A stretch of DNA of 64,000 nt from Bacillus subtilis subsp. subtilis (GCA_021733645.1 JAHREJ010000016.1:18975-82974), one strand, 5' to 3'; positions 21,512 through 32,662 are shown, numbered from the stretch's first letter. Notes: a model not told the origin generated them from the sequence alone. Numbers and translations: made by a program.

Positions 21512-22534
21512 ATGGGCGATGGCGTGATGGCGGTCCCGATCGAAGACGTGCACGGACTGGACCCGGCGCAGCTGCACACGCAGCTGCCCGGCTGGACCAC
21601 GCCGAAGGTGCTGCGTGGGCTGGTGGCGCACTGGCCGATGGTGGCCGCGGCGCGCCGATCCGCCAGCGCCGCGGCGGCCTACCTGCTGCAGTTCGACCAC
21701 GGCCAGTTGCCGGTCACCGCCACCACCGCCGCACCGCAGGCGCAAGGCCGCTACTTCTACAACGCGGACATGAGCGGCTTCAATTTCCGTCGCGAGCAGA
21801 TCGCGCTGAAGGTCCTGCTCGATACCCTGATCAAGTACCAGGCCGACCCTGCACCACCGGGTATCTACGTCGCCTCGACCACGCTGGACAGCTTCCTGCC
21901 CGGCTTCGGCACGGCCAACCCATTGGCGCTCGGCGTGGACGACCCGTTGGCCAGCATCTGGATCGGCAACCGCTCACGCATCGCCGCCCACCACGACGTG
22001 CCGGACAACCTGGCCTGCGTGGCCGCCGGCCGGCGCCGGGTCACCCTGTTCGCACCCGAACAGATCGACAACCTGTATATCGGTCCGCTGGATTTCACCC
22101 CGGCCGGGCAGGCCATCAGCCTGGTCGACTTCGCCGCGCCGGACCTGCACCGCTTTCCGCGCTTTGCCCAGGCACTGGGGCACGCGCAGGTGGCCGAGCT
22201 GGAACCCGGCGATGCCGTGTTCATTCCCTCGCTGTGGTGGCACCACATGGAAGGGTTGGACACCTTCAACGTGCTGGTGAACTACTGGTGGCGCCCGGTA
22301 CCGGCCTGGATGGATGCGCCCATGAACGCGCTGATGCTGTCCATGCTGGCGCTGCGCGAACTTCCCCCCGCGCAGCGCGCGCAGTGGCGGCAACTCTTCG
22401 ACCACTACGTGTTCGACGCCGACGCGCACACCAGCGCGCATGTTCCAGCCCATGCACGTGGCGTACTGGGTGCGCTGGATGCCACCAGCGCCGGCCAGGT
22501 CCGCAGCGTGCTGCGCCGGCGCCTGGAGCGTTGA
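21512..22534 (+). CDS. Cupin_8/JmjC-like protein, putative Fe(II)/2-oxoglutarate hydroxylase
   Basis: 340 residues from ATG 21512 (spacing to the AAGGA is short; in-frame ATG 21527 is an alternative). The fold is suggested by IWIGNRSRIAAHHDVPDN, with an H-x-D metal motif, a following L-x-C-x-x-x-G-x-R-R-V-T-L-F-A-P strand, and PSLWWHHMEGLDTFNVLVN carrying the distal His and the usual WWH element. This matches the cupin-like/JmjC hydroxylase family often found directly downstream of this type of TonB receptor in Xanthomonadales, Caulobacterales and Alteromonadales. The substrate is unknown; coupling to the receptor gene implies a shared role. Alternative: a non-catalytic cupin. Confidence 0.85.
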   Translation: MGDGVMAVPIEDVHGLDPAQLHTQLPGWTTPKVLRGLVAHWPMVAAARRSASAAAAYLLQFDHGQLPVTATTAAPQAQGRYFYNADMSGFNFRREQIALKVLLDTLIKYQADPAPPGIYVASTTLDSFLPGFGTANPLALGVDDPLASIWIGNRSRIAAHHDVPDNLACVAAGRRRVTLFAPEQIDNLYIGPLDFTPAGQAISLVDFAAPDLHRFPRFAQALGHAQVAELEPGDAVFIPSLWWHHMEGLDTFNVLVNYWWRPVPAWMDAPMNALMLSMLALRELPPAQRAQWRQLFDHYVFDADAHTSAHVPAHARGVLGALDATSAGQVRSVLRRRLER

Positions 22535-22708
22535 GCGCGGGCGGGCGGCAGGCTTCACCCACTGGACGCGGTAATCCGCAATAATCCGCGCCGTGGTCCG
22601 TAGTCCGTAGTTCGCCCGGGGGCGGGATGTTGCGCTCCTGATTGCTCCGCCGTTGCCGTTCCATCCGCATCCCGGCTGGCGCTGCACCCTGCCAGTCCGA
22701 ACGCCCGC

Positions 22709-24295
22709 ATGCGCCCGTTTTCCACCCGCCTCAACCTGGGCAAGCTGATCCTTGGCCTGGCCCTGCTCAGCGCCGTGATCGCGTTGGCCAACACCCTGCA
22801 CGCCAGTTACCGGGTGCAGCGCGAACAGCTGATCGGCAATACCCTGGAAGCCAACCGGGTGTATGCCAGCAAGCTGGCCGAAAGCACCCAGAACTTCATC
22901 CAGTCCGCGCAGCAGCAACTGGCCTACAGTGCGACCACGCTGGGCCAGCACCGGCACGACCGGCGCGACCTGGAAGCCGAAGCGGCGCGCCTGCAGCTGC
23001 AGACCAACAGCTTCAATTCGGTGTTGATCGTCGATCCGGCCGGCACCGTGCTGGCCACGTCACCGCAAAGCCTGGCCCTGCAGGGCGTCGTGCTCAACAG
23101 CCGCGGCAACGCCGAAGCGCTGAAGCGCCGCGAGCCGTTCATCAGCGACCCCTACCAGTCGGCCACCGGGCGCCTGCTGGTGGCCATTTCCCATCCCATT
23201 TTCAGCGCGCGGGGCCAGTACCAGGGCTATGTCAGCGGCACCATCTACCTGCGCGAACGCAGCATCCTGCAGACCCTGCTGGGCAAGCACTATTACCGCG
23301 ATGGTTCCTATCTGTACGTGGTCGACCGCCACGGCCGCATCCTGTATCACATCGAGCCGGACCGGGTGGGTCAGTTCGCGCTGGAGAACCCGGCGGTGCT
23401 GGCGGTCAGCAAGGGCCACAGCGGTGCCCAGGAAGTGCGCAACAGCCACGGCGTGCAGATGCTGGCCGGTTACGCCCCGGTACCGATCGTGGGCTGGGGC
23501 GTGGTTGCCCAGCGCCCCACCGCCGCGACGCTGGCACCGCTGTCGACGTTGATGACATCGGTGATCTGGAATGCGATCCCGCTGGGCGTGTTGTCGCTGC
23601 TGGTCACCTGGTGGTTCGCGCGGCGCATCTCGCTGCCGCTGTGGCAGATGGCGCGCAACGTGCAGAACCGCGACACCGGCATCGCCATCCGCCATGTCAC
23701 CGGCATCCGCGCCTGGTACTACGAGGTGGCCCACCTCAAGCAGGCGCTGCTTTACAGCTTCAACCTGCTCCAGGACCGCATCGGCAAGCTCAACCGCGCC
23801 AGCATGACCGACCCGTTGACCGGGCTGCAGAACCGCCGCGGCCTGCAGCAGGGGCTGGAAGACTGGCAGGCACGCGGGCAACCGTTCGGGATCATCGCAC
23901 TGGACATCGACCGCTTCAAAAGCATCAACGACCGCTTCGGCCACGCGGTGGGCGATGCAGTGATCCTGCGCATCGCCCAGCTGATGCGCGACGACTCACG
24001 CGACACCGACCTGCTCTGCCGCAACGGCGGCGAGGAGTTCCTGATCCTGTTGCCGGGCATCGACACCGCGGCATCGGCCGGTATCGCCGAGCGCCTGCGC
24101 GTGCAGGTGGCTGCCGAAGTATTCGAAGACGTTGGTTCGGTCACCGTATCGCTGGGCGTGGCCCACTACCCCAGCTACCACGAAGACCCGCAGCAGGCGC
24201 TGCGGCTGGCCGACAAGGCGCTGTACATGGCCAAGGAACAAGGGCGCAACCGCACGGTGGTATATCCCGACGCGGCGAATGCCGGCACCGCCTGA
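22709..24295 (+). CDS. Membrane diguanylate cyclase with periplasmic Cache domain
   Basis: 528 residues: membrane helix 1 (about 12-32), a ~240-residue periplasmic dCache-type sensor (VLIVDPAGTVLATS, LYVVDRHGRILYHIEP), helix 2 (about 284-304), a HAMP-like/linker part and a GGDEF domain from about 365. The active motif is GGEEF (440-444), and the inhibitory I-site R-x-x-D (RDTD, 431-434) is present, so an active, product-inhibited c-di-GMP synthase is predicted. DIDRFKSINDRFGHAVGD, the metal and substrate loop, is intact. ATG 22709 lacks a strong Shine-Dalgarno. It is convergent with the following gene. Confidence 0.95.
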   Translation: MRPFSTRLNLGKLILGLALLSAVIALANTLHASYRVQREQLIGNTLEANRVYASKLAESTQNFIQSAQQQLAYSATTLGQHRHDRRDLEAEAARLQLQTNSFNSVLIVDPAGTVLATSPQSLALQGVVLNSRGNAEALKRREPFISDPYQSATGRLLVAISHPIFSARGQYQGYVSGTIYLRERSILQTLLGKHYYRDGSYLYVVDRHGRILYHIEPDRVGQFALENPAVLAVSKGHSGAQEVRNSHGVQMLAGYAPVPIVGWGVVAQRPTAATLAPLSTLMTSVIWNAIPLGVLSLLVTWWFARRISLPLWQMARNVQNRDTGIAIRHVTGIRAWYYEVAHLKQALLYSFNLLQDRIGKLNRASMTDPLTGLQNRRGLQQGLEDWQARGQPFGIIALDIDRFKSINDRFGHAVGDAVILRIAQLMRDDSRDTDLLCRNGGEEFLILLPGIDTAASAGIAERLRVQVAAEVFEDVGSVTVSLGVAHYPSYHEDPQQALRLADKALYMAKEQGRNRTVVYPDAANAGTA

Positions 24296-24301
24296 TGCGA
24301 A

Positions 24302-24344
24302 GCGGCGGGGCAGGCGCGCGGGTTGCGTGCGCCTGCCCCGCCGC
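24302..24344. terminator. 16-bp hairpin between convergent genes
   Basis: GCGGCGGGGCAGGCGC (24302-24317) pairs perfectly with 24329-24344 around an 11-base loop. No T-run follows on either strand, but its position between convergent stops (24295 and 24352) fits a shared terminator or transcript-end stabiliser. Confidence 0.65.
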
Positions 24345-24351
24345 GCGGTGA

Positions 24352-25227
24352 TCAGCCGCCCAACCGGGTCAGCAGGCGCGGGCCCTGGGCCGCTGCGTCG
24401 GCCATGAACACGCCGCCTTGGGGCAGCAGGTCGGCGTTGGCATCGGCGCCCAGCGCCTGGTCGGCGCGCCACGGCGCCTGCTGGCGCGGCCCGGGAATGT
24501 ACGCATCCCAGCGGCCATAGCGCTCACGCTCATCGTTCAACGCGAAATGAATCGGCACCCGCAGCGTCCAGTTTTCGGCGTCCTTGAGTGCGCCGCTGGT
24601 GGGGGTATTGAAGGTCCACTTGCGCGCCGCGGCCATCGAGGCCCGTGACAGCTTGTCGCGCATGCTGCGCATCTGTGCCTCGGTGCCCACCACACGCAGG
24701 TTCACCTGCTCGGTTGCCACGTCCATGACCTTGCCGTCGCGGCCAACCTGCACCAGCAGCAACACATCGCCACGGCCGCGCACGCGGTAGACGTCTTCGG
24801 GATAGGCCGGCCCGCGCATCTGCTGCTTGGTCACCTGGTCCACCGCGTCGGCGTCGTACTTGGCGAAGCTGGCGGCCAGCAGGGTGACCTGCTGCCTGCC
24901 ATCGGGCGTGGTCTTGCCGCCCAGGCGGATACTGACCGGCGTGCGCGCCGGCACGGCACGGCCCTGGACCTGCACCGGCTCGAACTGCCAGGTCTGCACC
25001 GCGGCTTCAACGAAGCGCGCGATGCCGTCGTCAACCTGGTCGCGCTTGTCCAGCTGGAACCCTTCCACCTGGCCCTCGGTGTCGATATCGATCTGGCCGG
25101 TCAGCACCATGGCCGCTTCGGCCTGTTCGCGCACCGCACGCCGGGACTGCGCGGCGGCCTCGGGCAACATCGACAGGCCCACGCCGCCAACGGCGAGGGC
25201 CAACGCAAGAATATGGGATGAACGCAT
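24352..25227 (-). CDS. Secreted protein with two TonB C-terminal-like domains
   Basis: 291 residues from ATG 25227 (AAGGAG 8 bases upstream). An N-terminal signal peptide ends near residue 28 (Ala-rich before QSRRAV). Two regions resemble the TonB C-terminal fold: about 40-110 (I-D-x-x-G-x-V-x-x-F … W-x-F-x-P-V-x-x-x-G) and about 155-245 (V-G-R-D-G-K-V-M-D … A-A-R-K-W-T-F-N-T-P). Unlike TonB it lacks the Pro-rich spacer, and the only hydrophobic helix looks cleavable. It may be a periplasmic interaction protein rather than an energy transducer. Automated pipelines would probably call it 'energy transducer TonB'. Confidence 0.75.
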   Translation of the reverse strand: MRSSHILALALAVGGVGLSMLPEAAAQSRRAVREQAEAAMVLTGQIDIDTEGQVEGFQLDKRDQVDDGIARFVEAAVQTWQFEPVQVQGRAVPARTPVSIRLGGKTTPDGRQQVTLLAASFAKYDADAVDQVTKQQMRGPAYPEDVYRVRGRGDVLLLVQVGRDGKVMDVATEQVNLRVVGTEAQMRSMRDKLSRASMAAARKWTFNTPTSGALKDAENWTLRVPIHFALNDERERYGRWDAYIPGPRQQAPWRADQALGADANADLLPQGGVFMADAAAQGPRLLTRLGG

Positions 25228-25283
25228 CGCACCTGCTCCTTGTGGATGCCCCGAGCGTAGCGCAGCGTGGTGGGTACTGCCAA

Positions 25284-27020
25284 TCAAGCCAGGCGATGAC
25301 TGGCGGCGTAGGGCGGGGTATCGGGATAATCGCCGGCCGCGAAACGGGCCTGCAGGCCCTGCCACCACACCGGATCGAACAGGTGCCCGAAGTGTTCGCG
25401 CACCGCTGCCAGCTCGGCCGCCGGCAGCCCCATGAACATCCAGAAGCGCTCGGGAAACACATCGCGTGGGCCGATCTGGAACCACGGCTCATCGGCCAGG
25501 GCTTCCTCTGCATTGCGTGGCGCCGGCCAGGCGCGGAAGCTGCAGTCACTGACCAGGCACAGCTCGTCATAGTCGTAGAACACCGCGCGGCCATGCCGCG
25601 ACACGCCGAAGTTCTTGGGCAGCATGTCGCCGGGGAAGATGTTGTTGCGCGCCATGTCGGTGATGGCCTGGGCATAGTCCAGCGCAGCGTTGCGCCGCGC
25701 GTCGCTGGCCTGCTCGCGCAGGTACAGGTTGAGCGGGCGGAAGCGGCGCTGCACATAGCACAGGCCGATCACCAGCTCATCGCCCTCTTCACTGACGCTG
25801 CTGCGGCACTGGGTAAGCAGTTCCTCGCGCAGCGTCGGGGCGAAGCGCGCACGCGGGAAGCGCAGATGGCGGTAGGGCTGTGCGTCCAGCAGCCGGCCCA
25901 CGCGGTCCAGGTTGAACACCAGCGCGTACTTTTCCTCCACCTGGTGCCGGGTCATGGTCTTGGGCCAGGCGAAGCGGTCGCGGATCAGCTTGAACACCAG
26001 CGGGTAGCTGGGCAGGGTGAACACCGCCATGACCATGCCGGGGGTGCCGTCGGCATGCACCAGCTGCTCGCCGGGCTGGTCCTGGAAATGCCGGAAGAAG
26101 GTGCGATAGCGCTCGGTCTTGCCCTGCTTGGCGCGGCCCAGCACGGTGTAGAGCTCATCAATGGGTTTGCCCGGCAGCAGGCTGCGCAGGAACACCACCG
26201 CGTCGCCCACGGTGGCCAGGTCGGCCTGGAAATAGCTGCGCGAGACGCCGAACAGATGCGCCACATCGCGGCGACGGGTCAGCACGGCCTCCGCACGCAG
26301 GCCGCCGCCGTCGTTGACCAGTGCGATCACGCACGGTGAGAAGCGGTGTTCGCCGAAGACGCGTCCCACCAGGTAGGCGCGGCGCTCGCGGTAGAACACG
26401 GTGTCCAGCAGCTCGATGCTGCGCACCGGGTAATCCCCCCAATGCGCCAGGTCATCCTGCAGGCGCACCGCGATGGCCGCCGCACAGCGCAGCTGGTGCG
26501 CGTAGGGCACATCGAAGCGGTAGTCGCCCAGCACGCGCAGCAGGGCTTCGGCCGGGCGCGTGGCCGACACGGAGTAACTGTGCCGCGCCACCGGATGGGT
26601 GATCGCATCGGATGGCTCCACGTCCATCGCCATGAACTCGATGGCCGCATCCACCCCCTGCGTGGCGAACAGGCGACGCGCCAGGGTGTTGTAGAAGGTT
26701 TTGTAGAGTTCGGCGTCGATCAGGCCGTCCAGCAGCCCCGCATAGTCGCGGCGGACCTGCAGCCACAGCGCGCGCGTGCCGACCGCGTCACCGGCCACGC
26801 GGCGCAGTCCATCCACGGCCTGGGCGATGCTGTGGTCGTACAACCCGATGCGCTCCACCGCATCGCGCCGCGCACCGACCCAATCGCGGGTTTCAAAGCG
26901 CACCCGTGCGCGTTGGGTCACTGCGGCAAAGCCGGCGTGATAGGTCTCAAAGCCATCGCGGATGAGCACGGCCAGCGTGGTGGCCAGTGCGGCATGTTCA
27001 GGACTATCGGCAGCGACCAT
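25284..27020 (-). CDS. aceK: Isocitrate dehydrogenase kinase/phosphatase
   Basis: AceK phosphorylates and dephosphorylates isocitrate dehydrogenase, steering carbon between the TCA cycle and the glyoxylate bypass. 578 residues equals the E. coli length. Family stretches: [31 protein letters not shown] (with the ATP-binding Lys), [19 protein letters not shown] and VFYDYDELC with the metal-binding Asp residues. Start ATG 27020. In enterobacteria it follows aceBA; here neither malate synthase nor isocitrate lyase is in the window, and the only isocitrate dehydrogenase nearby (29.9-32.1 kb) is the monomeric type. Confidence 0.97.
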   Translation of the reverse strand: MVAADSPEHAALATTLAVLIRDGFETYHAGFAAVTQRARVRFETRDWVGARRDAVERIGLYDHSIAQAVDGLRRVAGDAVGTRALWLQVRRDYAGLLDGLIDAELYKTFYNTLARRLFATQGVDAAIEFMAMDVEPSDAITHPVARHSYSVSATRPAEALLRVLGDYRFDVPYAHQLRCAAAIAVRLQDDLAHWGDYPVRSIELLDTVFYRERRAYLVGRVFGEHRFSPCVIALVNDGGGLRAEAVLTRRRDVAHLFGVSRSYFQADLATVGDAVVFLRSLLPGKPIDELYTVLGRAKQGKTERYRTFFRHFQDQPGEQLVHADGTPGMVMAVFTLPSYPLVFKLIRDRFAWPKTMTRHQVEEKYALVFNLDRVGRLLDAQPYRHLRFPRARFAPTLREELLTQCRSSVSEEGDELVIGLCYVQRRFRPLNLYLREQASDARRNAALDYAQAITDMARNNIFPGDMLPKNFGVSRHGRAVFYDYDELCLVSDCSFRAWPAPRNAEEALADEPWFQIGPRDVFPERFWMFMGLPAAELAAVREHFGHLFDPVWWQGLQARFAAGDYPDTPPYAASHRLA

Positions 27021-27177
27021 GCCTACCCACCAGAGGGACCAGCGTTCACCATACGGCAGCCCCTGCAGCGCGGGTAGGGTCGGCAGCCGAACGAGCGACC
27101 GTTCGCCTGGAGCGGCGCTCCTCTTCCGGACAGGTGCCGCCGGCCGCCCCGTGGCGCGGCCGACGGCGCACCCCCCG

Positions 27178-27537
27178 TTACAGCGCCAGGTCGGCCTCCA
27201 CGTCCTGCACCTTGCGCCGTGCCAGCGCCAGATTGGACTTGTTGCGATCCAGTACCAGGTACAGGAACAGCCCCTTCTTGCGCGAGACCGGCCGCAGGAT
27301 GTGGTAAGCCTTGCCCAGCGAAATCAGGATGTCTTCGATGGTGTCGTTGAGGTTGAGCGACGCGGCGGTCTTCATCTTGGCCCGGATCACTTCGGTGTTG
27401 CCTGCCGCCGCCACTTCCATGTCCATCCCCGAGCCGGCTTCGCCCAGCAGCATGCCGCTTTCGTAATCGACCAGCGCCACCGCCTGCGCGCCGTCGATGG
27501 TCATCAGCGCGTTCAAGGTATCGTCGAGTCCTGCCAT
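27178..27537 (-). CDS. Roadblock/LC7-domain protein (119 aa)
   Basis: A single Roadblock domain of 119 residues from ATG 27537: [21 protein letters not shown] at the start, then an alternating strand/helix pattern ending in [17 protein letters not shown]. Roadblock proteins such as MglB act as dimeric regulators (often GAPs) of Ras-like GTPases. It overlaps the preceding Roadblock gene by 25 bases and is last in the four-gene cassette that contains a small GTPase, so a role as its regulator is a reasonable inference. Confidence 0.88.
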   Translation of the reverse strand: MAGLDDTLNALMTIDGAQAVALVDYESGMLLGEAGSGMDMEVAAAGNTEVIRAKMKTAASLNLNDTIEDILISLGKAYHILRPVSRKKGLFLYLVLDRNKSNLALARRKVQDVEADLAL

Positions 27538-28001
27538 GTTGCACCCCGTTGGTTGTCGAGCCCCGTGTTCCCCTGCGGATCGGCTCGTGATCCGCTGAGT
27601 TCGGCCATGATGTTGCGGCCACATTCCTTCGCACTCCACAGCACCTTGCCGATCACACAGCGCGCGTCGCAGGCGGTCATCAGCAGCAGCGGTGCCGGCA
27701 CCGCAGGCAGGGCCAGCATCAGCACCTTGCCCTCGCCGGCTTCGAGCATCAGCACTTCCAGCTCGCCCAGCGCCAGTTCACGGCCCACCGCGGCGGCCAG
27801 CGCCAGCATCGCGCTGGTCATTGCCGCCAGGCGCTCGCCGTTGCCGTGGGTGCCGACCGCCGGCACCAGCGCGAAGCCATCGACGCTGGCCAGCACCACG
27901 CTGCGCACGCCGTTGATGTCATCGGCAAAGCCCTGCAGGTGGGTGGCCAGGCGCTCGCGCAACGCCGGATCAAGCCGGCGTGCATCGTGTCCGTCAGCCA
28001 T
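27513..28001 (-). CDS. Second Roadblock/LC7-like protein (162 aa)
   Basis: From ATG 28001 (an ATG at 28019 is possible). The sequence has the Roadblock order: an N-terminal helix, INGVRSVVLASVDGFALV, a helix with ERLAAMTSAMLALAAAVGREL, then GELEVLMLEAGEGKVLMLALP and VPAPLLLMTACDARCVIGKV. The ~45-residue tail is Gln/Gly/Asn-rich and unlike the domain. It overlaps the GTPase gene by 8 bases and the next Roadblock gene by 25, so all are translationally coupled. Two different Roadblock proteins suggest a heterodimer around the GTPase. Confidence 0.85.
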   Translation of the reverse strand: MADGHDARRLDPALRERLATHLQGFADDINGVRSVVLASVDGFALVPAVGTHGNGERLAAMTSAMLALAAAVGRELALGELEVLMLEAGEGKVLMLALPAVPAPLLLMTACDARCVIGKVLWSAKECGRNIMAELSGSRADPQGNTGLDNQRGATWQDSTIP

Positions 28002-28542
28002 GCGCGGCCACCAGTGCACCGGCTTCCATTTCGCTCATCAGCACGTCCATCAGGCACAGTCCCTGTTCGCGATCACGCGCATCCACCGGCACTACCGGCA
28101 GCCACCGCCCCGTGCAACCGGCCTGGTGGGTGCACGCCTCCAGGTCGAACTGCGGGGCCAGGTCCAGCCGCGAGACACCGATCACCGCCGGCACCTGGGC
28201 GGCATGCTGCTGCAGCACGGTCAGGTAGGCGGCCAGCTCGTCCGCTGCGCTGGCCCGGGTGGCATCCAGCAGCAGCACCACGCCACTGGCGCCCTGCAGC
28301 AGGATGGGCCACAGGAAGTCGAAGCGCTGCTGCCCGGGGGTGCCGTACAGGCGCAACCGGTCGCCGTTGGGCAGGTCGATGTCGGCGTAGTCCATGGCCA
28401 CGGTCGTGGAGGCCTTGTCGGCCCCCTGGCGGTCGCTGTTGTGTACATCGGTGTTGATCACCGCACCGGCGGCGATGGCACGCACCAGGGTCGATTTTCC
28501 GCAGCCCATGCTGCCCAGTACCACGATCTTGTGTTCGCGCAC
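27994..28542 (-). CDS. Small Ras-like GTPase (MglA/CvnD-like)
   Basis: 182 residues starting at GTG 28542, 2 bases after the upstream stop, with GGAGG 6 bases before. Motifs: P-loop GSMGCGKST (10-18), a switch-I Thr near 47, and the switch-II GTPGQQRF (67-74) typical of the bacterial CvnD/MglA-like branch, where the usual Asp is Gly. The base-recognition motif N-K-x-D is replaced by SRLD (124-127), so nucleotide specificity is uncertain. Together with two Roadblock genes it resembles MglA-MglB polarity modules and actinobacterial conservons. Role unknown; pili or motility polarity are possibilities only. Confidence 0.88.
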   Translation of the reverse strand: MREHKIVVLGSMGCGKSTLVRAIAAGAVINTDVHNSDRQGADKASTTVAMDYADIDLPNGDRLRLYGTPGQQRFDFLWPILLQGASGVVLLLDATRASAADELAAYLTVLQQHAAQVPAVIGVSRLDLAPQFDLEACTHQAGCTGRWLPVVPVDARDREQGLCLMDVLMSEMEAGALVAAHG

Positions 28543-28544
28543 GC

Positions 28545-29504
28545 TCAGCCTCCGCCACGCTGGCGCACGCTGCGCCACATCCGGGCCAGCAGGCCGCCGC
28601 CGTCGCCTGCCCCGCCCATGAAACGGCTGCCGCCTGCCGGCGCCTCCAGCGCGGCGTACCCGCACAGATACGCCGGGTGCACGAAGGCGCGCACGGCTTC
28701 GCGCGGGATCTCCAGCAGCGATGCACATTCGTCCACGCTGCTGGCGCGCTTGAGCAGCAGCGAGCACAAACGGAAGCTGTCGTGCTGGTGGCCAAGCACG
28801 CGGAAGTCCGGCCAACGCAGCAGGCGCACCCGGGCGTGCTGCTGCAGGCGTGCATCCAGGTCGTGCCAATGTGGTGGATGCTGGCCCCACTGCCACAGCA
28901 GGGGGCGCAGCGGCTGCCGCGGCAGGTCACCGGCCAGCTGCTGGTAGCGCTTGGCCGCGATGCCGTGCAGGGCCAGGCGTTCAAACTGGTCAGACAGGCC
29001 CTGGGCCAGCTCGGCGGTAGCGCTGCTGTCGGGCACCACCGTCTGGTCCTGCTCGAAATCCACCAGCAGCACCGGCAGCCCATCCAGTGCGATCACCGCG
29101 TGGCCGTGGCGCGACTGCAGGCTTTCGCGCAACGCGCGGGTAATGGCCTTGGCACCGCGTGCCGCACAGGGTTCGTCGATGGGCGCCGCTGGCGGCGCGG
29201 TCGGCATCTGCCGCAGGGCATGCTCGATGGCATGGTCGTCCAGCACGGCATGTTCGTCGCCCTGACCATGACGCAGGTGACCATGCTGGTCTTCAATCCA
29301 GAACTGGATCTTTGGCCGTTCGCGCACCATCCGCAGGGCCGCGTTGCGCAACGCGGGCGTGTCCTTGATCACCAGCAGATCGCAATCATCCAGATCGCGG
29401 CAACTGCGCACGTTGTCGGCCGGCAACGCGGCCGCCGCACGCAGGCGCTGCAGCAAGGCGTGCTCCCCCTGGATATCCGATCCCACCACCAGCACCCTGG
29501 CCAT
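28545..29504 (-). CDS. Unknown protein, first gene of GTPase/Roadblock cassette
   Basis: 319 residues from ATG 29504. I do not recognise the family. The first ~75 residues alternate strand and helix like a receiver-type fold (MARVLVVGSDIQGEH … CDLLVIKDTPALRN … KIQFWIED) but have no phosphoacceptor Asp at the right place. The central part (about 110-165) is amphipathic (ITRALRESLQSRHGHAVIAL) and the C-terminal half is helical and rich in His, Trp and Leu, with a possible winged-helix region (SFRLCSLLLKRASSVDECASLLEIPREAV). A Gly-rich tail ends the protein. Coupling to the GTPase implies a direct partner, perhaps sensor or effector. Confidence 0.8.
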   Translation of the reverse strand: MARVLVVGSDIQGEHALLQRLRAAAALPADNVRSCRDLDDCDLLVIKDTPALRNAALRMVRERPKIQFWIEDQHGHLRHGQGDEHAVLDDHAIEHALRQMPTAPPAAPIDEPCAARGAKAITRALRESLQSRHGHAVIALDGLPVLLVDFEQDQTVVPDSSATAELAQGLSDQFERLALHGIAAKRYQQLAGDLPRQPLRPLLWQWGQHPPHWHDLDARLQQHARVRLLRWPDFRVLGHQHDSFRLCSLLLKRASSVDECASLLEIPREAVRAFVHPAYLCGYAALEAPAGGSRFMGGAGDGGGLLARMWRSVRQRGGG

Positions 29505-29717
29505 CGCCTTCCCCTGCGCTGTGAGAGTTCACACTTACTGCAGAAAAGATCGTCGATAGGCTATGCCATCACTATCGGGGCTTAAGTGATGCATCGCACA
29601 GATTGAACTGACGTTACCGCGCATGACGGCGCCTTCAAGACGCTGCCACGCCAAGGCAAGTTCCGTACCAATGATGTTGACGCGACCTTCACCGGCTGCC
29701 GGGCCGCCGCCGATGGA

Positions 29718-29737
29718 GATCACGGTTTTCCGTGATC
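29718..29737. repeat. perfect hairpin GATCACGG-TTTT-CCGTGATC
   Basis: An 8-bp perfect inverted repeat around TTTT, between the icd terminator and the GTPase cassette. No T-tract follows; it could be an operator-type palindrome or RNA stem. Confidence 0.6.
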
Positions 29738-29833
29738 ACGCCGCGGCAGCGCCCCCATGCTGGTTGTTTCTCCGGCTGTGGCGTTGAGGCAACTGCCCAT
29801 CGGACAGCGCTGCACCGCGGGGGTTTGCCCAAC

Positions 29834-29858
29834 AAAAAACCCGCGCCGGAGCGCGGGT
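29834..29858 (-). terminator. icd intrinsic terminator
   Basis: Read on the minus strand, ACCCGCGC pairs with GCGCGGGT (29851-29858 with 29839-29846) around TCCG and is followed by a run of six T (29834-29839). It lies about 35 bases past the icd stop. Confidence 0.9.
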
Positions 29859-29893
29859 CTTCTGTCGATCAACGCGTGTGCGGCAGCGATCTG

Positions 29894-32200
<2,307 letters not shown>

Positions 32201-32356
32201 TTAAGCCCCCCGGAGCAAAGCCGGGCCATACGCGAACGTATTGGAACGCTGTGGTGCGTGGCCGTTTCGTATCACCTGAAACCGGCGTGCAAAAAGGATT
32301 CTTTTTCCCTCTGCGTGGCAGGGACGCAGCGCGCTCTGGCGCTTTCCGGGCGCGGC

Positions 32357-32545
32357 GCGCCTGGCACGAGCGTCCGGGCCCCGTCGCGGCCGGCACGCCC
32401 CTCGGCAAATGTCCCCCGGCCGCTGCCTTCGGCGACGTCCTCCTTCACCCAGGCACGCGCCTGGCACGAGCGTCCGGGCCCCGTAGCGGCCGGCACGCCC
32501 CTCGGCAAATGTCCCCCGGCCGCCGCCTTCGGCGACGTCCTCCTC
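32357..32545. repeat. direct repeat, two ~89-bp copies at 100-bp offset
   Basis: 32357-32445 and 32457-32545 are nearly identical (for example CTGGCACGAGCGTCCGGGCC at 32361 and at 32461; differences such as GTCGCGG versus GTAGCGG). The short segment between copies (32446-32456) differs. Confidence 0.9.
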
Positions 32546-32559
32546 CTTTACTTTGCCCA

Positions 32560-32594
32560 GGGGCGTGCCGGCCGCTACGGGGCCCGGACGCTCG
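32560..32594. repeat. 35-bp inverted copy of the direct repeat
   Basis: This segment is the exact reverse complement of 32467-32501. A transcript would fold into a 35-bp stem with a 58-base loop. Copy 1 matches it with one mismatch. Confidence 0.92.
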
Positions 32595-32634
32595 CCCTAG
32601 ACCGACGCTCTCCGCCATTGGCAAAAAGCCCCAT

Positions 32635-32662
32635 AAAAAAGACGCAGCCTCGCGGCTGCGTC
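32635..32662 (-). terminator. terminator of the lipoprotein gene
   Basis: On the minus strand GACGCAGCC pairs with GGCTGCGTC (32641-32649 with 32654-32662), followed by six T (32635-32640). 40 bases past the lipoprotein stop. Confidence 0.92.

Larger units (their letters stand above)
29505..29893. other. intergenic region upstream of the GTPase cassette
   Basis: 389 bases without a gene. It holds a perfect 8-bp hairpin with a TTTT loop (29718-29737) and the icd terminator (29834-29858). The lower-GC part 29525-29590 directly upstream of the cassette is the likely promoter region. Confidence 0.5.

Noticed and set aside
22535..22708. Small gene between the cupin gene and the diguanylate cyclase
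   Set aside because: No frame with a start, ribosome site and sensible composition in these 174 bases.
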